From: Mucilaginibacter sp. | Lineage (GTDB): Bacteria > Bacteroidota > Bacteroidia > Sphingobacteriales > Sphingobacteriaceae | Reading direction: 5' to 3' | NCBI GenBank assembly: GCA_028288315.1 | Contig: JAQBNY010000147.1 | Location: 1 to 6,732, forward strand | Length of the DNA: 6,732 nt | Shown: in pieces, positions 1 through 6,732 of the stretch | How the letters are laid out: each line of letters opens with the position of its first letter | Position numbering within the stretch: the stretch's first letter is position 1 | Notes under the pieces: model-generated | Seen by the model: the letters and a program-made list of their open reading frames with translations, nothing else | What the model was told of the DNA's origin: nothing | The model's database searches: none | Made by a program: the position numbers and the translations under genes

Positions 1-79
1 AACAGACTAAAAGAAAGCTAATTCAGGCCGTTGGTGAGATAACAGTCTTCAGCAAATAGGGCTTGTAACGGGTGGACGA
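1..79. other. Short left flank without a supportable gene
   Basis: This is the stretch downstream of the DUF5686 stop codon. No ATG-initiated frame is visible on the minus strand. On the plus strand one frame stays open from the left edge to a TAG at 57-59 and would encode 18 residues; it could be the tail of a convergent gene lying outside the window, but it is too short to judge. I see no strong hairpin with a T-run, so no terminator for the DUF5686 gene can be named here. Confidence 0.5.
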
Positions 80-2707
80 TCAAAGATCAGGGTTAAGGCT
101 TACTTTTATACTATATGGTGAAATGCCCGGATGATCAAGATAATTGTATCTTTTGATTAAATCTACGCGCAATATCTTAAAGATATTACCAATGCCGGCA
201 CCTGTTTCTATATACGGTGTACTGCCTAAACCATATGTGCCGTTTGAACTATTGGAACCTGATGGAAACAGATATAAATTATTACTATACATTGGGTTGT
301 TTTCCTTACGCAGTCCGCCATATAGTATTTTGCCAGAAAGGAATTCCCGCCATTTCAGATGCTCTATTAACGGTATTTTATTTAAGAAAAAACCATTGAA
401 ACTTTGCGTAAAATTTAAACCGACATAATGATCGCTTACAAACTCCAGATAATACATTTTATTATAGGCATCGGCATTATAAGCGATGGATTGATTTGCG
501 GGACTGATATTTAATAATGGAAACGGAATTTTTCCCGCTATTACACTACCCAATAAAGTAATATCTGAATAGCCTAGCTGTGAAAAATAAAATCGTTTAT
601 TAATGTTGGCTGTAATATTAGTATAGTTGTAAGCCCCGTTAAGTACTCCATTTAAACCCTGGGTAACGTTTAAGTTAAAAATAGGGTATTTACTGTAAAT
701 GGTATGTCTCTCCCGCGATCCTTGAATAATTTGTTCATGAGGTGCATATCTTAAACCTAAACTAAGTTCGGTAGTGGTTATCCCATGCACAATGCTATTT
801 TGCTGATCATTCAGTCTAAACACCAATGTACCCGCCGCTTGCTGGTTCCAGTTTCTAAAAGTAAGGTTGTAAGAAAAGTGATTTTCAAAATCTTTGATAT
901 AAGCAACGGAATATATTCTATCATACAGCCAATAATCTGTACTGCCACTTTGGAAAGATGATAGTGCCGCTTGTGAACTATTTACAGCAAGACTTTGTCC
1001 CGGCAGGTCAACATCATATTGGTAGGTGAGCTTAAAATAATCATTTGGGAACCGGTAAGGAGCTGTTTTATTTAATGAAAATATAGTATTGAGGCTATAT
1101 TTTAACTGCCTGTCTTTTGTACCATAACCTGCAAAGCCATCCAGGTAAAATGATTGGTTAAAGTCAGGAGTAGTTCTTCCACCAAGCTGAAACCGATTAC
1201 CCTCCTGTGTATTAAATGAATATAACGAACCAATTGGGCCTGCCTGTACCGGCCCCAATTTTGCGTAATCAGTTGTAAGAGTCGCGGCTATCCAAGTGTA
1301 TGTTTTATATGATGACATATTTTGCAGCTGGTTGATACGCGCAAAAACCCGGGTTTGTTGATCGGTTAGTGTATCCTTACCTTGATGGCTCCAAAAGCTC
1401 GTGTCGGGCTTGTTGGAGTTTATAGCATTCTGCAAGCTTTTACCCCTATAAAATGGAGGCGGACGCGGAGTATTTAACTGATAGTTTGAGTAGGTGACTG
1501 ATCGTTCCCCAAATAACGCCATACCCTTGCTTTTTAAAATACCAAAATCGGCTTTTACGTTACTTTTAGTCAGGTAATAACGTCCATCGGGATATTTCTT
1601 AAAATCCAGATGGATATTCAGGCTGCGCATAAAATTGATGTTGATCTGTTTATTTATGTTCAGTTCACATGATTCTACAGCATAACGCCCATCAAGTGTG
1701 ACTATCAGCTTACCTTCAAACAAAAGATCGCCTTTATTGCGGGGCGTAAAGCTGATCACAGCCAGCTTGCCATTATCGGTAGATAGTGTGTCTGTGATGA
1801 AAAACTTATAATAATTTGGAGAGTGGTCAGCAATAGGGCTTAGGAACTGGTTGGTTACAACAAATATGTTATTGGTATAAATGTCAATATTATTGCCGTA
1901 AAGGCGATTTAGATAAATATCAACACCGGCAGTATCTATAAATTTGATGATATTTATTCCTTTTTCAGCCTGCAAAACCTGTATGGTTTTTTCAGGTTCT
2001 TTGCGAAAATAATGTTGATAATGCTTTTCATTGAAGTAAACCGGCATTGAGTTTTGTGTTTTCCCATTTACGTTTAAAGTATCCAGCATGAATTTATACT
2101 TACTGAAAAAGCGGCTCTCAATAAGTATTTTAGGTATATTAAATACAGACAAGCCAATTCTCTCATGCTGGTCATATTGGATATAATCAGCACTTTCCAT
2201 CCGGTTTTGGTCCTTGTGGTCAATTACTTGCTGAATCAGCTCTACAGCAGGGTTTCCCTTGTTCCGGTATTTTTGACTTTTTCCGGAAACAACAGAAACT
2301 TCCTTTAACTGCCTTTGGACACTGTTAAGCCGGATGAGCAGTTCATTAACCTGACCTGGTTTAATAACTTTGGTAACCGTTTGATAGCCCATATAGGAAA
2401 AACTAACCCTATTAAAAGCCCCGGGGGCGCTTAAATTGAATTCCCCTTCCTTGTCTGTGTTGGTGCCATATTTACTGCCATTAAATGTTACACTTATATA
2501 TGAAAGTGGCCGGTTGCTTAAACTATCAACTACTTTTCCTTTTACAATGGTAGCGTTTTGCCCGGCAGGCAATTGCCTCTGTTCGGTTACAGTGGTTTTT
2601 ATTAAGGTGTCTTTTTGTTGGGAAAATGCAATAGCGGGGAAAAAAAATAAAATACTAATCAGTCTGCCTTTTGAGATTTGGAAACATGGTAACGCAGCGG
2701 TTTTCAA
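80..2707 (-). CDS. DUF5686 outer-membrane protein with CarboxypepD_reg-like domain
   Basis: Predicted outer-membrane beta-barrel protein of unknown function, seen mainly in Bacteroidota. With a TTG start at 2707 it has 875 residues. Residues 1-29 form a signal peptide: a Lys/Arg n-region, the hydrophobic core LISILFFFPAIAF, and a likely cut after Ser29 before QQKD. Residues about 54-140 form a CarboxypepD_reg-like beta-sandwich (GKVVDS, then a TDKEGEF turn, then SYMGYQ). From about residue 152 (NPAVELIQQVIDHK) to the end is the DUF5686 region, rich in alternating aromatic/polar strands typical of a barrel. Length and architecture match full-length family members, and I see no internal stop or frameshift. 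The start is uncertain: the longest open frame begins at TTG 2767, but that TTG lies in a promoter-like TAATTTTG box and adds 20 residues unlike a signal peptide. No in-frame ATG exists before Met106. The gene is divergent from the acyltransferase. No substrate can be inferred. Confidence 0.88.
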   Translation of the reverse strand: MKTAALPCFQISKGRLISILFFFPAIAFSQQKDTLIKTTVTEQRQLPAGQNATIVKGKVVDSLSNRPLSYISVTFNGSKYGTNTDKEGEFNLSAPGAFNRVSFSYMGYQTVTKVIKPGQVNELLIRLNSVQRQLKEVSVVSGKSQKYRNKGNPAVELIQQVIDHKDQNRMESADYIQYDQHERIGLSVFNIPKILIESRFFSKYKFMLDTLNVNGKTQNSMPVYFNEKHYQHYFRKEPEKTIQVLQAEKGINIIKFIDTAGVDIYLNRLYGNNIDIYTNNIFVVTNQFLSPIADHSPNYYKFFITDTLSTDNGKLAVISFTPRNKGDLLFEGKLIVTLDGRYAVESCELNINKQININFMRSLNIHLDFKKYPDGRYYLTKSNVKADFGILKSKGMALFGERSVTYSNYQLNTPRPPPFYRGKSLQNAINSNKPDTSFWSHQGKDTLTDQQTRVFARINQLQNMSSYKTYTWIAATLTTDYAKLGPVQAGPIGSLYSFNTQEGNRFQLGGRTTPDFNQSFYLDGFAGYGTKDRQLKYSLNTIFSLNKTAPYRFPNDYFKLTYQYDVDLPGQSLAVNSSQAALSSFQSGSTDYWLYDRIYSVAYIKDFENHFSYNLTFRNWNQQAAGTLVFRLNDQQNSIVHGITTTELSLGLRYAPHEQIIQGSRERHTIYSKYPIFNLNVTQGLNGVLNGAYNYTNITANINKRFYFSQLGYSDITLLGSVIAGKIPFPLLNISPANQSIAYNADAYNKMYYLEFVSDHYVGLNFTQSFNGFFLNKIPLIEHLKWREFLSGKILYGGLRKENNPMYSNNLYLFPSGSNSSNGTYGLGSTPYIETGAGIGNIFKILRVDLIKRYNYLDHPGISPYSIKVSLNPDL

Positions 2708-2764
2708 ATAACTGTAAAGATTTAACTGACGGTATATTGATTTGCAGGCATGAGATGTCGGAAT

Positions 2765-2772
2765 CAAAATTA
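2765..2772 (-). promoter_or_regulatory. Candidate Bacteroidota -7 promoter box
   Basis: Read on the minus strand, these bases are TAATTTTG, an exact fit to the Bacteroidota -7 consensus TAnnTTTG. The box lies 57 bases before the TTG at 2707, which would leave a leader of about 50 nt. No clear TTTG-type -33 element is seen at the usual distance upstream; only T-runs are present there. A match this short can occur by chance in AT-rich DNA, so this is a candidate only. Confidence 0.35.
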
Positions 2773-2831
2773 TAAGTGACAGAGGTTAAAAATTAAATGT
2801 TACCTGTAGCAATTAACGACGAACAATAATA

Positions 2832-2853
2832 TTAAGTACTTTCTGGTACTTAA
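2832..2853. repeat. Perfect 8-bp inverted repeat (dyad)
   Basis: TTAAGTAC (2832-2839) and GTACTTAA (2846-2853) are exact reverse complements separated by 6 bases (TTTCTG). The dyad lies in the divergent intergenic region, about 60 bases upstream of the candidate minus-strand -7 box and about 250 bases upstream of the acyltransferase start. No T-run follows the arms as in a terminator, so an operator-like protein-binding site is the more natural reading. AT-rich arms make chance occurrence possible. Confidence 0.4.
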
Positions 2854-3002
2854 ATAACTTCAAATCAACGATAAAGTTCATGCTCAAAGAAAATAATTTA
2901 ATTGCCATTTGAATTAACGAATGTAGGTCATAAAAAACTCCAATCAAAAGCCGTTTATATATAATCTGCCAACTCTCTACCACACAGTTTAATTATTAAA
3001 AA

Positions 3003-3030
3003 ATTTGGTAAGCATCGCTATTATTTGGTA
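3003..3030 (+). repeat. Direct repeat ATTTGGTA, two copies 20 bp apart
   Basis: The 8-mer ATTTGGTA occurs at 3003-3010 and again at 3023-3030, a start-to-start distance of exactly 20 bp, close to two helical turns. Both copies lie 71-98 bases upstream of the acyltransferase start codon. The arrangement is compatible with tandem binding of a regulator on one DNA face, but two short AT-rich copies are weak evidence and no regulator gene is nearby. Confidence 0.3.
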
Positions 3031-3100
3031 TCCTTGACGCCGTACATAACCCAGCGGATTTATGTGCTAACCAATTTTGCCTTAATAGAAATTAACTAAC

Positions 3101-4180
3101 ATGGATAAACTAAACCCGGAAATTTTAAAGAGTAAACCGCATTTTGAAATTCTTGATGGATTAAGAGGGATTGCAGCTTTGGCAGTTGTAATTTTTCATT
3201 TTATGGAAATGGCTTATTCAGATTACAGCCAAAATTTTATTGGGCATGGTTTTTTAGCAGTAGACTTTTTTTTCTGTTTATCGGGATTTGTGATCGGATA
3301 CGCTTATAACGATCGTATTAAGAAAATGGGCGTTTGGGAATTTTTCAAGTCAAGACTGATAAGATTGCACCCTTTGGTTATTATAGGTTCGGTATTGGGC
3401 TTATTAACTTTTCTCTTTGATCCATTTGGTGGCCACCCGGAATTATACGGTGTGGGCAAACTAATCCTGATATTTATTAGCTCTATACTGCTTATTCCTT
3501 TTCCGGTAATGCCTGAGCGTGCTTTTAATTTGTTCAGTTTCAATGCTCCTGCGTGGTCACTTTTTTGGGAATATGTTGCCAATATTTTTTACGCTGTTGC
3601 CCTGTATAAAATTAGTCGCCGTTGGTTGCTTTTATTAACCGCACTTTCTGCGGCAGTTTTATGTTTTGTAAGTTATAGTGCAGGTAACTTAATGGGCGGA
3701 TGGGGAGGAGAGAACTTTTGGCATGGATGCGCACGTATTTCTTATTCATTTTTAGCTGGTTTACTTATTTACCGTTCCAGCTTAATTATTAAATCAAAAC
3801 TGGGTTTTCTTAGCCTGTCTCTATTGCTGGCGTTAGCCTTTCTCATACCTTTTACTAAATGGAACTGGCTGATAGAACCGTTGGTGGTACTATTCTATTT
3901 TCCATTACTTATAGCACTTGGAGCCGGTGCAAAGCTAACACAGGGGCTTAGAAAGATTTGTGTTTTTTCCGGAAAGATATCATACCCTCTTTACATGACA
4001 CATTATGCAGTAATATGGATGTTCGCAAATTATTACACCAGTAATAAACCGGGTACTCCCCAACTATTTTATATCATCGTAGTTGGATTTGTGCTTTTGG
4101 TTGGCATAGCATATTTAACAATGGTGTTGTATGATACCCCTGTCCGGAGATATTTAAACAATAAAAGGAAACAAGCTTAA
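3101..4180 (+). CDS. Acyltransferase family membrane protein (Acyl_transf_3, OafA-like)
   Basis: Polytopic inner-membrane acyltransferase of 359 residues, a normal length for single-domain Acyl_transf_3 proteins. Relatives transfer acetyl or other short acyl groups onto surface polysaccharides, lipopolysaccharide or other glycans; the acceptor here is unknown. Family signatures are all present: DGLRGIAALAV with Arg22 and then FHF with His33; AVDFFFCLSGFVIGY at 53-67; SRLIRLHPL at 84-92; AWSLFWEY at 151-158; YPLYMTHY at 295-302; and DTPVRRYLN at 345-353 at the cytoplasmic end. Roughly ten hydrophobic segments are visible. There is no C-terminal SGNH hydrolase domain, unlike long OafA proteins. 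The start is secure: an in-frame TAG lies at 3086-3088 and the next Met is residue 35, inside the first helix. No Shine-Dalgarno sequence is seen. The gene is a single plus-strand unit, divergent from the DUF5686 gene and convergent with the receptor, ending at a shared terminator. No polysaccharide biosynthesis genes adjoin it, so context does not reveal the acceptor. Confidence 0.93.
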   Translation: MDKLNPEILKSKPHFEILDGLRGIAALAVVIFHFMEMAYSDYSQNFIGHGFLAVDFFFCLSGFVIGYAYNDRIKKMGVWEFFKSRLIRLHPLVIIGSVLGLLTFLFDPFGGHPELYGVGKLILIFISSILLIPFPVMPERAFNLFSFNAPAWSLFWEYVANIFYAVALYKISRRWLLLLTALSAAVLCFVSYSAGNLMGGWGGENFWHGCARISYSFLAGLLIYRSSLIIKSKLGFLSLSLLLALAFLIPFTKWNWLIEPLVVLFYFPLLIALGAGAKLTQGLRKICVFSGKISYPLYMTHYAVIWMFANYYTSNKPGTPQLFYIIVVGFVLLVGIAYLTMVLYDTPVRRYLNNKRKQA

Positions 4181-4189
4181 AATATCAGT

Positions 4190-4243
4190 AAAACGGATAT
4201 GGAAATTAACTCCTATAAGTAATCACATTCCTTATCCGTTTTT
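4190..4243. terminator. Bidirectional intrinsic terminator between convergent genes
   Basis: AAAACGGATA (4190-4199) pairs perfectly with TATCCGTTTT (4233-4242). A single T-T mismatch follows (4200/4232), and the stem then continues with GGAA (4201-4204) pairing TTCC (4228-4231), leaving a 23-base loop. On the plus strand the stem ends in a run of five T (4239-4243); on the minus strand it ends in TTTTA. It begins 9 bases after the acyltransferase stop and ends 3 bases before the receptor stop, so it can serve both transcripts. The stem has few G-C pairs, so strength is uncertain. Confidence 0.78.
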
Positions 4244-4246
4244 AAC

Positions 4247-6424
4247 TTAATTCAATAGTTTTATTCTAATCCCCGCATTAACTATTGCACCATCAAGCGG
4301 CGCATAAATATCCCTGAAATTAGGATTGGTAATGCTGCCCGTATAAATGTTGGTCCATTTTGTTTGCCGTTGGTCGGTCAGGTTTTCGGCATTAATGAAA
4401 ATGTCCAGGTGTTTCCACATCTTTTGAACCAGTAAACCGAAAGTAGTAAAACCTCTGCCTGTTATACCATCGCTCAGCAATTGCGGACCGGTGTAGAAAC
4501 TTTCCGCTCCAAATCGGAAGCTTCCTTCAATCTCATAAGTTGCATCAAAACTAAGCTGATTTTTGGGAGTTAAAGTTTGTGTGCTGGTATAACCGCTAAA
4601 ATGCTGTTTGGTATCGGTAAAAGTGTATCCCAAATAAAAGACCAGTTCATCCATTACTAACTTTATGTTAGTTTCTGCTCCCTGTGTAAATAAATGGCCC
4701 GGCGCATTAACAAAAGCATTGTTTTGTAGAATCAATGGCCTGTTTACATATGTATAAAAGAACAGTTGATTAACGTTGATGAATGCTTCATCACCCAAAG
4801 TACTCCGATAATTAATATCACCATTGGCACCATATGATTTTTCTGCTTGCAAATTACCTGTGTTTAGCGGTTTGATGTTCTGATAACCATCCTGTTCGCT
4901 CTGATCGTTAAATAAGGTCGGCATCTTGTACCCTAATCCGCCACCAATGCGGCTGCTTAAATGATCGCCCAATTTAAACACGGCATTTACTCGGGGCAGA
5001 AAAAACAACCCGTTTGATGGTTTGCCGGGAGCTGGTGTATTATCATCCAGTCTAATACCTGTTTCTAAGGAAAACCAGTTGGTAGCTTTATAGGTGTTTT
5101 GAGCAAAAGCGCCTAAAGTAGTCAGTTTGTAATTCAGGGAGCTTTGTGGTGGTTCTGCATTGAAATTATCAGTTACTAAATTTGCACCCGTCACCCATGA
5201 AGCTTTTTCGCCATTTTTAACATAATTTACTTCATTAAAAGAAGATAGCTGTTTTCCTTTAAAGTTAAAGTCGGGGTAACTCAGCTGCCGATCAAAATAG
5301 CCAATAGTATTTTTGAAATTTATCCTGCTTTCCTCATCAATTTTATGGGTAAAGGATAATTGTGTGGAAAAGCGAAACGTTTTATTGCGCTCAAAGTATT
5401 GGTGAATGTCATCGGCGTTGCCATTAATAACCTTTAAATCTCCACCGTAACGGTTTTCATAAGTTGTATTAACCCCAAACCAGCCTGTGTTATGTTCATC
5501 CAAATACAAAAACACTTTTGGGTTAATGGTAAAGCGGTTGGTTTGCGGAATAGCAGTTAAACCAATACCAGACGGGTCATAAGCACCATTATAGTTATAG
5601 GAACCGAATATGGTTGTTCCAATATGCGTCCATTTTTGACTGTAATATACGCTAGCATCAGCGCCCTTGGCACTGGTGCCGTTTAGTAATAAAGTAAGCT
5701 CCGGTGCTATTTCAGGTGTTTTGCTGATGAGGTTAACTAACCCGGCAATGGCACCACCACCATACAACGTAGATGCCGAACCTTTAATAAATTCTACCTG
5801 TTTTAAATTAAGCGGGCTAATTTGCAATAAACTTAAATTGCCGGAAAAACCGGAATACTGTGGCATTCCATCCTGCAATAATTGGGTATACCTGCTATCT
5901 AAACCCTGTATACGGAAACTGGCATTACCGCTTACAGCAGAAGTTTGCTGTACATGAATACCTGTTGTTTCCCCTAACAGCATCTTAATATCACCCGGGC
6001 GCATGGTGCTTTTTTCGCTCAGCTCCTCATAAGGCAATGCTTCGATCCGGGTAGGAATATCTTGTAGGTTCTGGTTAGTTCTGGTAGTTTGTATAGTTAC
6101 TTCTGCCAATTCGCCTGAGGACGGTTCTAAGCTAATTTCAAAAGTTTGCGCAGGGTTTTTTAAGGGAAAAGAGTAGACTTTTTCACTTTTGCCAAAGCCT
6201 ACATAAGTGATCGCAATTACAAATTTGCCGTTAGGGATATTTGTAATGGTGATTAATCCGCTGGTATCAGCTGCACTTGTTTTTTTTAAATCAGGAATTG
6301 TAGCGGTAGCACCTCTAAGTGTAGCTTTTGTGCGGTAGTTGAATATTTTTGCTTTAAAGGTATTTTGAGCCATTATGCCATAGGGGAATAGCATGACGGA
6401 CAGGAGCATGAAAATTCTTTTCAT
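4247..6424 (-). CDS. TonB-dependent outer-membrane receptor with CarboxypepD_reg-like domain
   Basis: Outer-membrane receptor of 725 residues, expected to import a ligand using energy from the TonB-ExbBD system. Residues 1-19 are a signal peptide (MKRIF, hydrophobic core, cut near GIMA/QN). Residues about 22-100 form a CarboxypepD_reg-like domain (TIPDLKKTSAADTSG, then ITYVGFGKS). The motif ELAEVTIQTT at 105-114 leads into the plug at about 120-237, which shows FRIQGLDSRYTQLLQDG, LKQVEFIKGSAS and LYGGGAIAGLVNLISKTP. The 22-stranded barrel follows; late landmarks are the plug-proximal strands after residue 240 and INAENLTDQRQTKW near the C-terminus, ending in AGIRIKLLN. It is full length with no frame disruption. 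The ATG is preceded by an in-frame TGA eight codons upstream and directly precedes a good signal peptide. Size and the single-subunit plug suggest a siderophore, metal or cofactor receptor rather than a SusC-type glycan transporter: it is shorter than SusC and no susD gene follows. The ligand is not assignable. It is probably co-transcribed with the partial gene upstream. Confidence 0.95.
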   Translation of the reverse strand: MKRIFMLLSVMLFPYGIMAQNTFKAKIFNYRTKATLRGATATIPDLKKTSAADTSGLITITNIPNGKFVIAITYVGFGKSEKVYSFPLKNPAQTFEISLEPSSGELAEVTIQTTRTNQNLQDIPTRIEALPYEELSEKSTMRPGDIKMLLGETTGIHVQQTSAVSGNASFRIQGLDSRYTQLLQDGMPQYSGFSGNLSLLQISPLNLKQVEFIKGSASTLYGGGAIAGLVNLISKTPEIAPELTLLLNGTSAKGADASVYYSQKWTHIGTTIFGSYNYNGAYDPSGIGLTAIPQTNRFTINPKVFLYLDEHNTGWFGVNTTYENRYGGDLKVINGNADDIHQYFERNKTFRFSTQLSFTHKIDEESRINFKNTIGYFDRQLSYPDFNFKGKQLSSFNEVNYVKNGEKASWVTGANLVTDNFNAEPPQSSLNYKLTTLGAFAQNTYKATNWFSLETGIRLDDNTPAPGKPSNGLFFLPRVNAVFKLGDHLSSRIGGGLGYKMPTLFNDQSEQDGYQNIKPLNTGNLQAEKSYGANGDINYRSTLGDEAFINVNQLFFYTYVNRPLILQNNAFVNAPGHLFTQGAETNIKLVMDELVFYLGYTFTDTKQHFSGYTSTQTLTPKNQLSFDATYEIEGSFRFGAESFYTGPQLLSDGITGRGFTTFGLLVQKMWKHLDIFINAENLTDQRQTKWTNIYTGSITNPNFRDIYAPLDGAIVNAGIRIKLLN

Positions 6425-6523
6425 GGAATATATAATAAGGCCAAGTCATTGTTTATGAAAGCATATGGCAATGTTTGGCAGATAAGTAAATGGACTAAGA
6501 TGTTTTTAAGAAGGGATATTCAG
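6425..6523 (-). other. 99-nt spacer upstream of the receptor gene
   Basis: This gap separates the stop of the small partial gene from the receptor ATG, both on the minus strand. I find no exact TAnnTTTG box on the minus strand and no convincing hairpin with a T-run, which favours read-through from the upstream gene. The bases just before the ATG are A/T-rich with no Shine-Dalgarno sequence, as usual in Bacteroidota. Confidence 0.5.
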
Positions 6524-6732
6524 TTAGGCAAGTGGTGGCCTTAATAGTTTATTACGAAAATCAGAGGTGCGAAATTGCTGATAGAACAGTGGGTGTGTTA
6601 AAATTGATTCTGATTCAATAATTAAGGTTGTTGGTAATTGCAGGAACACTACATTTAAGGGGTTGGCCTGATGCTGAAATTGAACAGTATTGCTGCCGTT
6701 GGCAGATTTATCATGCTCATTGTTTCCAAAAA
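6524..6732 (-). CDS. Small hypothetical protein, C-terminal part only (5' end outside window)
   Basis: An open minus-strand frame enters from the right edge and ends at a TAA (6524-6526), giving the last 68 residues of a protein whose start is not in the window. The visible part begins FGNNEHDKSANGS, runs through VVFLQLPTTLIIESES, and ends FRNKLLRPPLA. It contains no cysteine, no membrane segment and no recognised domain. Its position immediately before a TonB-dependent receptor gene, on the same strand with a 99-nt gap, and its Pro-Pro near the C-terminus recall the small secreted proteins that often precede such receptors in Bacteroidota (for example DUF6660 or HYC_CC_PP families). The Cys-containing N-terminal halves that define those families would lie outside the window, and the tail does not match either clearly from memory. 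It is probably an operon partner of the receptor. The coding call rests on the open frame, its context and the plausible amino-acid composition. Confidence 0.62.
   Translation of the reverse strand, partial: FGNNEHDKSANGSNTVQFQHQANPLNVVFLQLPTTLIIESESILTHPLFYQQFRTSDFRNKLLRPPLA

Larger units (their letters stand above)
2773..3100. other. Divergent intergenic region
   Basis: This AT-rich region separates the divergently transcribed DUF5686 and acyltransferase genes. No coding frame of credible length was seen on either strand. It contains a perfect inverted repeat (2832-2853) and a two-copy direct repeat (3003-3030). On the plus strand no exact TAnnTTTG box was found; the nearest are one-mismatch matches at 3000-3007 and 3072-3079, so the acyltransferase promoter cannot be placed with confidence. 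A TTGACG at 3034-3039 lacks a good -10 partner. Confidence 0.6.

Noticed and set aside
3..59. Plus-strand frame open from the left edge to a TAG, possible 18-residue tail of a convergent gene
   Set aside because: Too short to separate from chance and has no recognisable sequence; all other frames are equally uninformative at the edge.
144..428. Plus-strand open frames opposite the 3' end of the DUF5686 gene
   Set aside because: They lie wholly antisense to a well-supported gene and their translations have no domain, signal or family resemblance.
2436..2711. Plus-strand open frame opposite the 5' part of the DUF5686 gene
   Set aside because: Antisense shadow of the signal peptide and CarboxypepD_reg-like coding region; the hydrophobic composition is a by-product of the opposite strand.
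3034..3062. TTGACG resembling a sigma-70 -35 box upstream of the acyltransferase
   Set aside because: No acceptable TATAAT-like -10 at 16-18 bases, and Bacteroidota primary promoters use a different consensus.
3304..3582. Minus-strand open frame inside the acyltransferase gene
   Set aside because: Antisense to conserved acyltransferase motifs and without recognisable features of its own.
5667..5957. Plus-strand open frame opposite the plug domain of the receptor
   Set aside because: Antisense to the conserved plug; no independent evidence of coding.
4247..6424. Reading the receptor as a SusC-type polysaccharide utilisation component
   Set aside because: It is much shorter than typical SusC proteins and no SusD or glycoside hydrolase gene is adjacent.
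6522..6545. AGGC/GCCT short inverted repeat at the end of the small partial gene, considered as a terminator
   Set aside because: Only four base pairs, lies within the coding end, and is not followed by a T-run on the minus strand.

Overview
The window looks like an ordinary chromosomal stretch from a Bacteroidota bacterium, most likely Sphingobacteriaceae (Mucilaginibacter/Pedobacter-like). The phylum assignment rests on several observations. Two outer-membrane proteins carry N-terminal CarboxypepD_reg-like beta-sandwich domains, one of them fused to the Bacteroidota-typical DUF5686 barrel. The DNA is AT-rich. The start codons lack Shine-Dalgarno sequences and are preceded by A/T-rich leaders. 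Genus is inference only; there is no rRNA or marker gene here.

Layout from left to right: (1) 1-79 is a short flank with no supportable gene. (2) 80 to about 2707 (minus) is a DUF5686 outer-membrane protein with a CarboxypepD_reg-like domain; its true start is uncertain because no ATG is available. (3) About 2708-3100 is a divergent intergenic region holding a candidate -7 promoter box for the DUF5686 gene, a perfect 8-bp inverted repeat and a two-copy 8-nt direct repeat spaced exactly 20 bp. (4) 3101-4180 (plus) is an integral-membrane acyltransferase of the Acyl_transf_3/OafA type. (5) 4190-4243 is a clear hairpin between two convergent genes, read as a bidirectional terminator. (6) 4247-6424 (minus) is a TonB-dependent receptor with signal peptide, CarboxypepD_reg-like domain, plug and barrel. 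(7) 6524-6732 (minus) is the C-terminal 68 codons of a small protein cut by the window edge, probably in the same operon as the receptor.

The genes do not form one obvious pathway. The receptor and the small partial gene upstream of it plausibly form an uptake unit whose ligand cannot be named from sequence. The acyltransferase stands alone as a single-gene plus-strand unit, and the DUF5686 gene is divergent from it. I see no CRISPR array, insertion sequence, tRNA or rRNA, phage or defence genes, or frameshifted genes. I found no convincing undescribed system; the points worth a second look are start-site and regulatory details plus the partial gene at the right edge.
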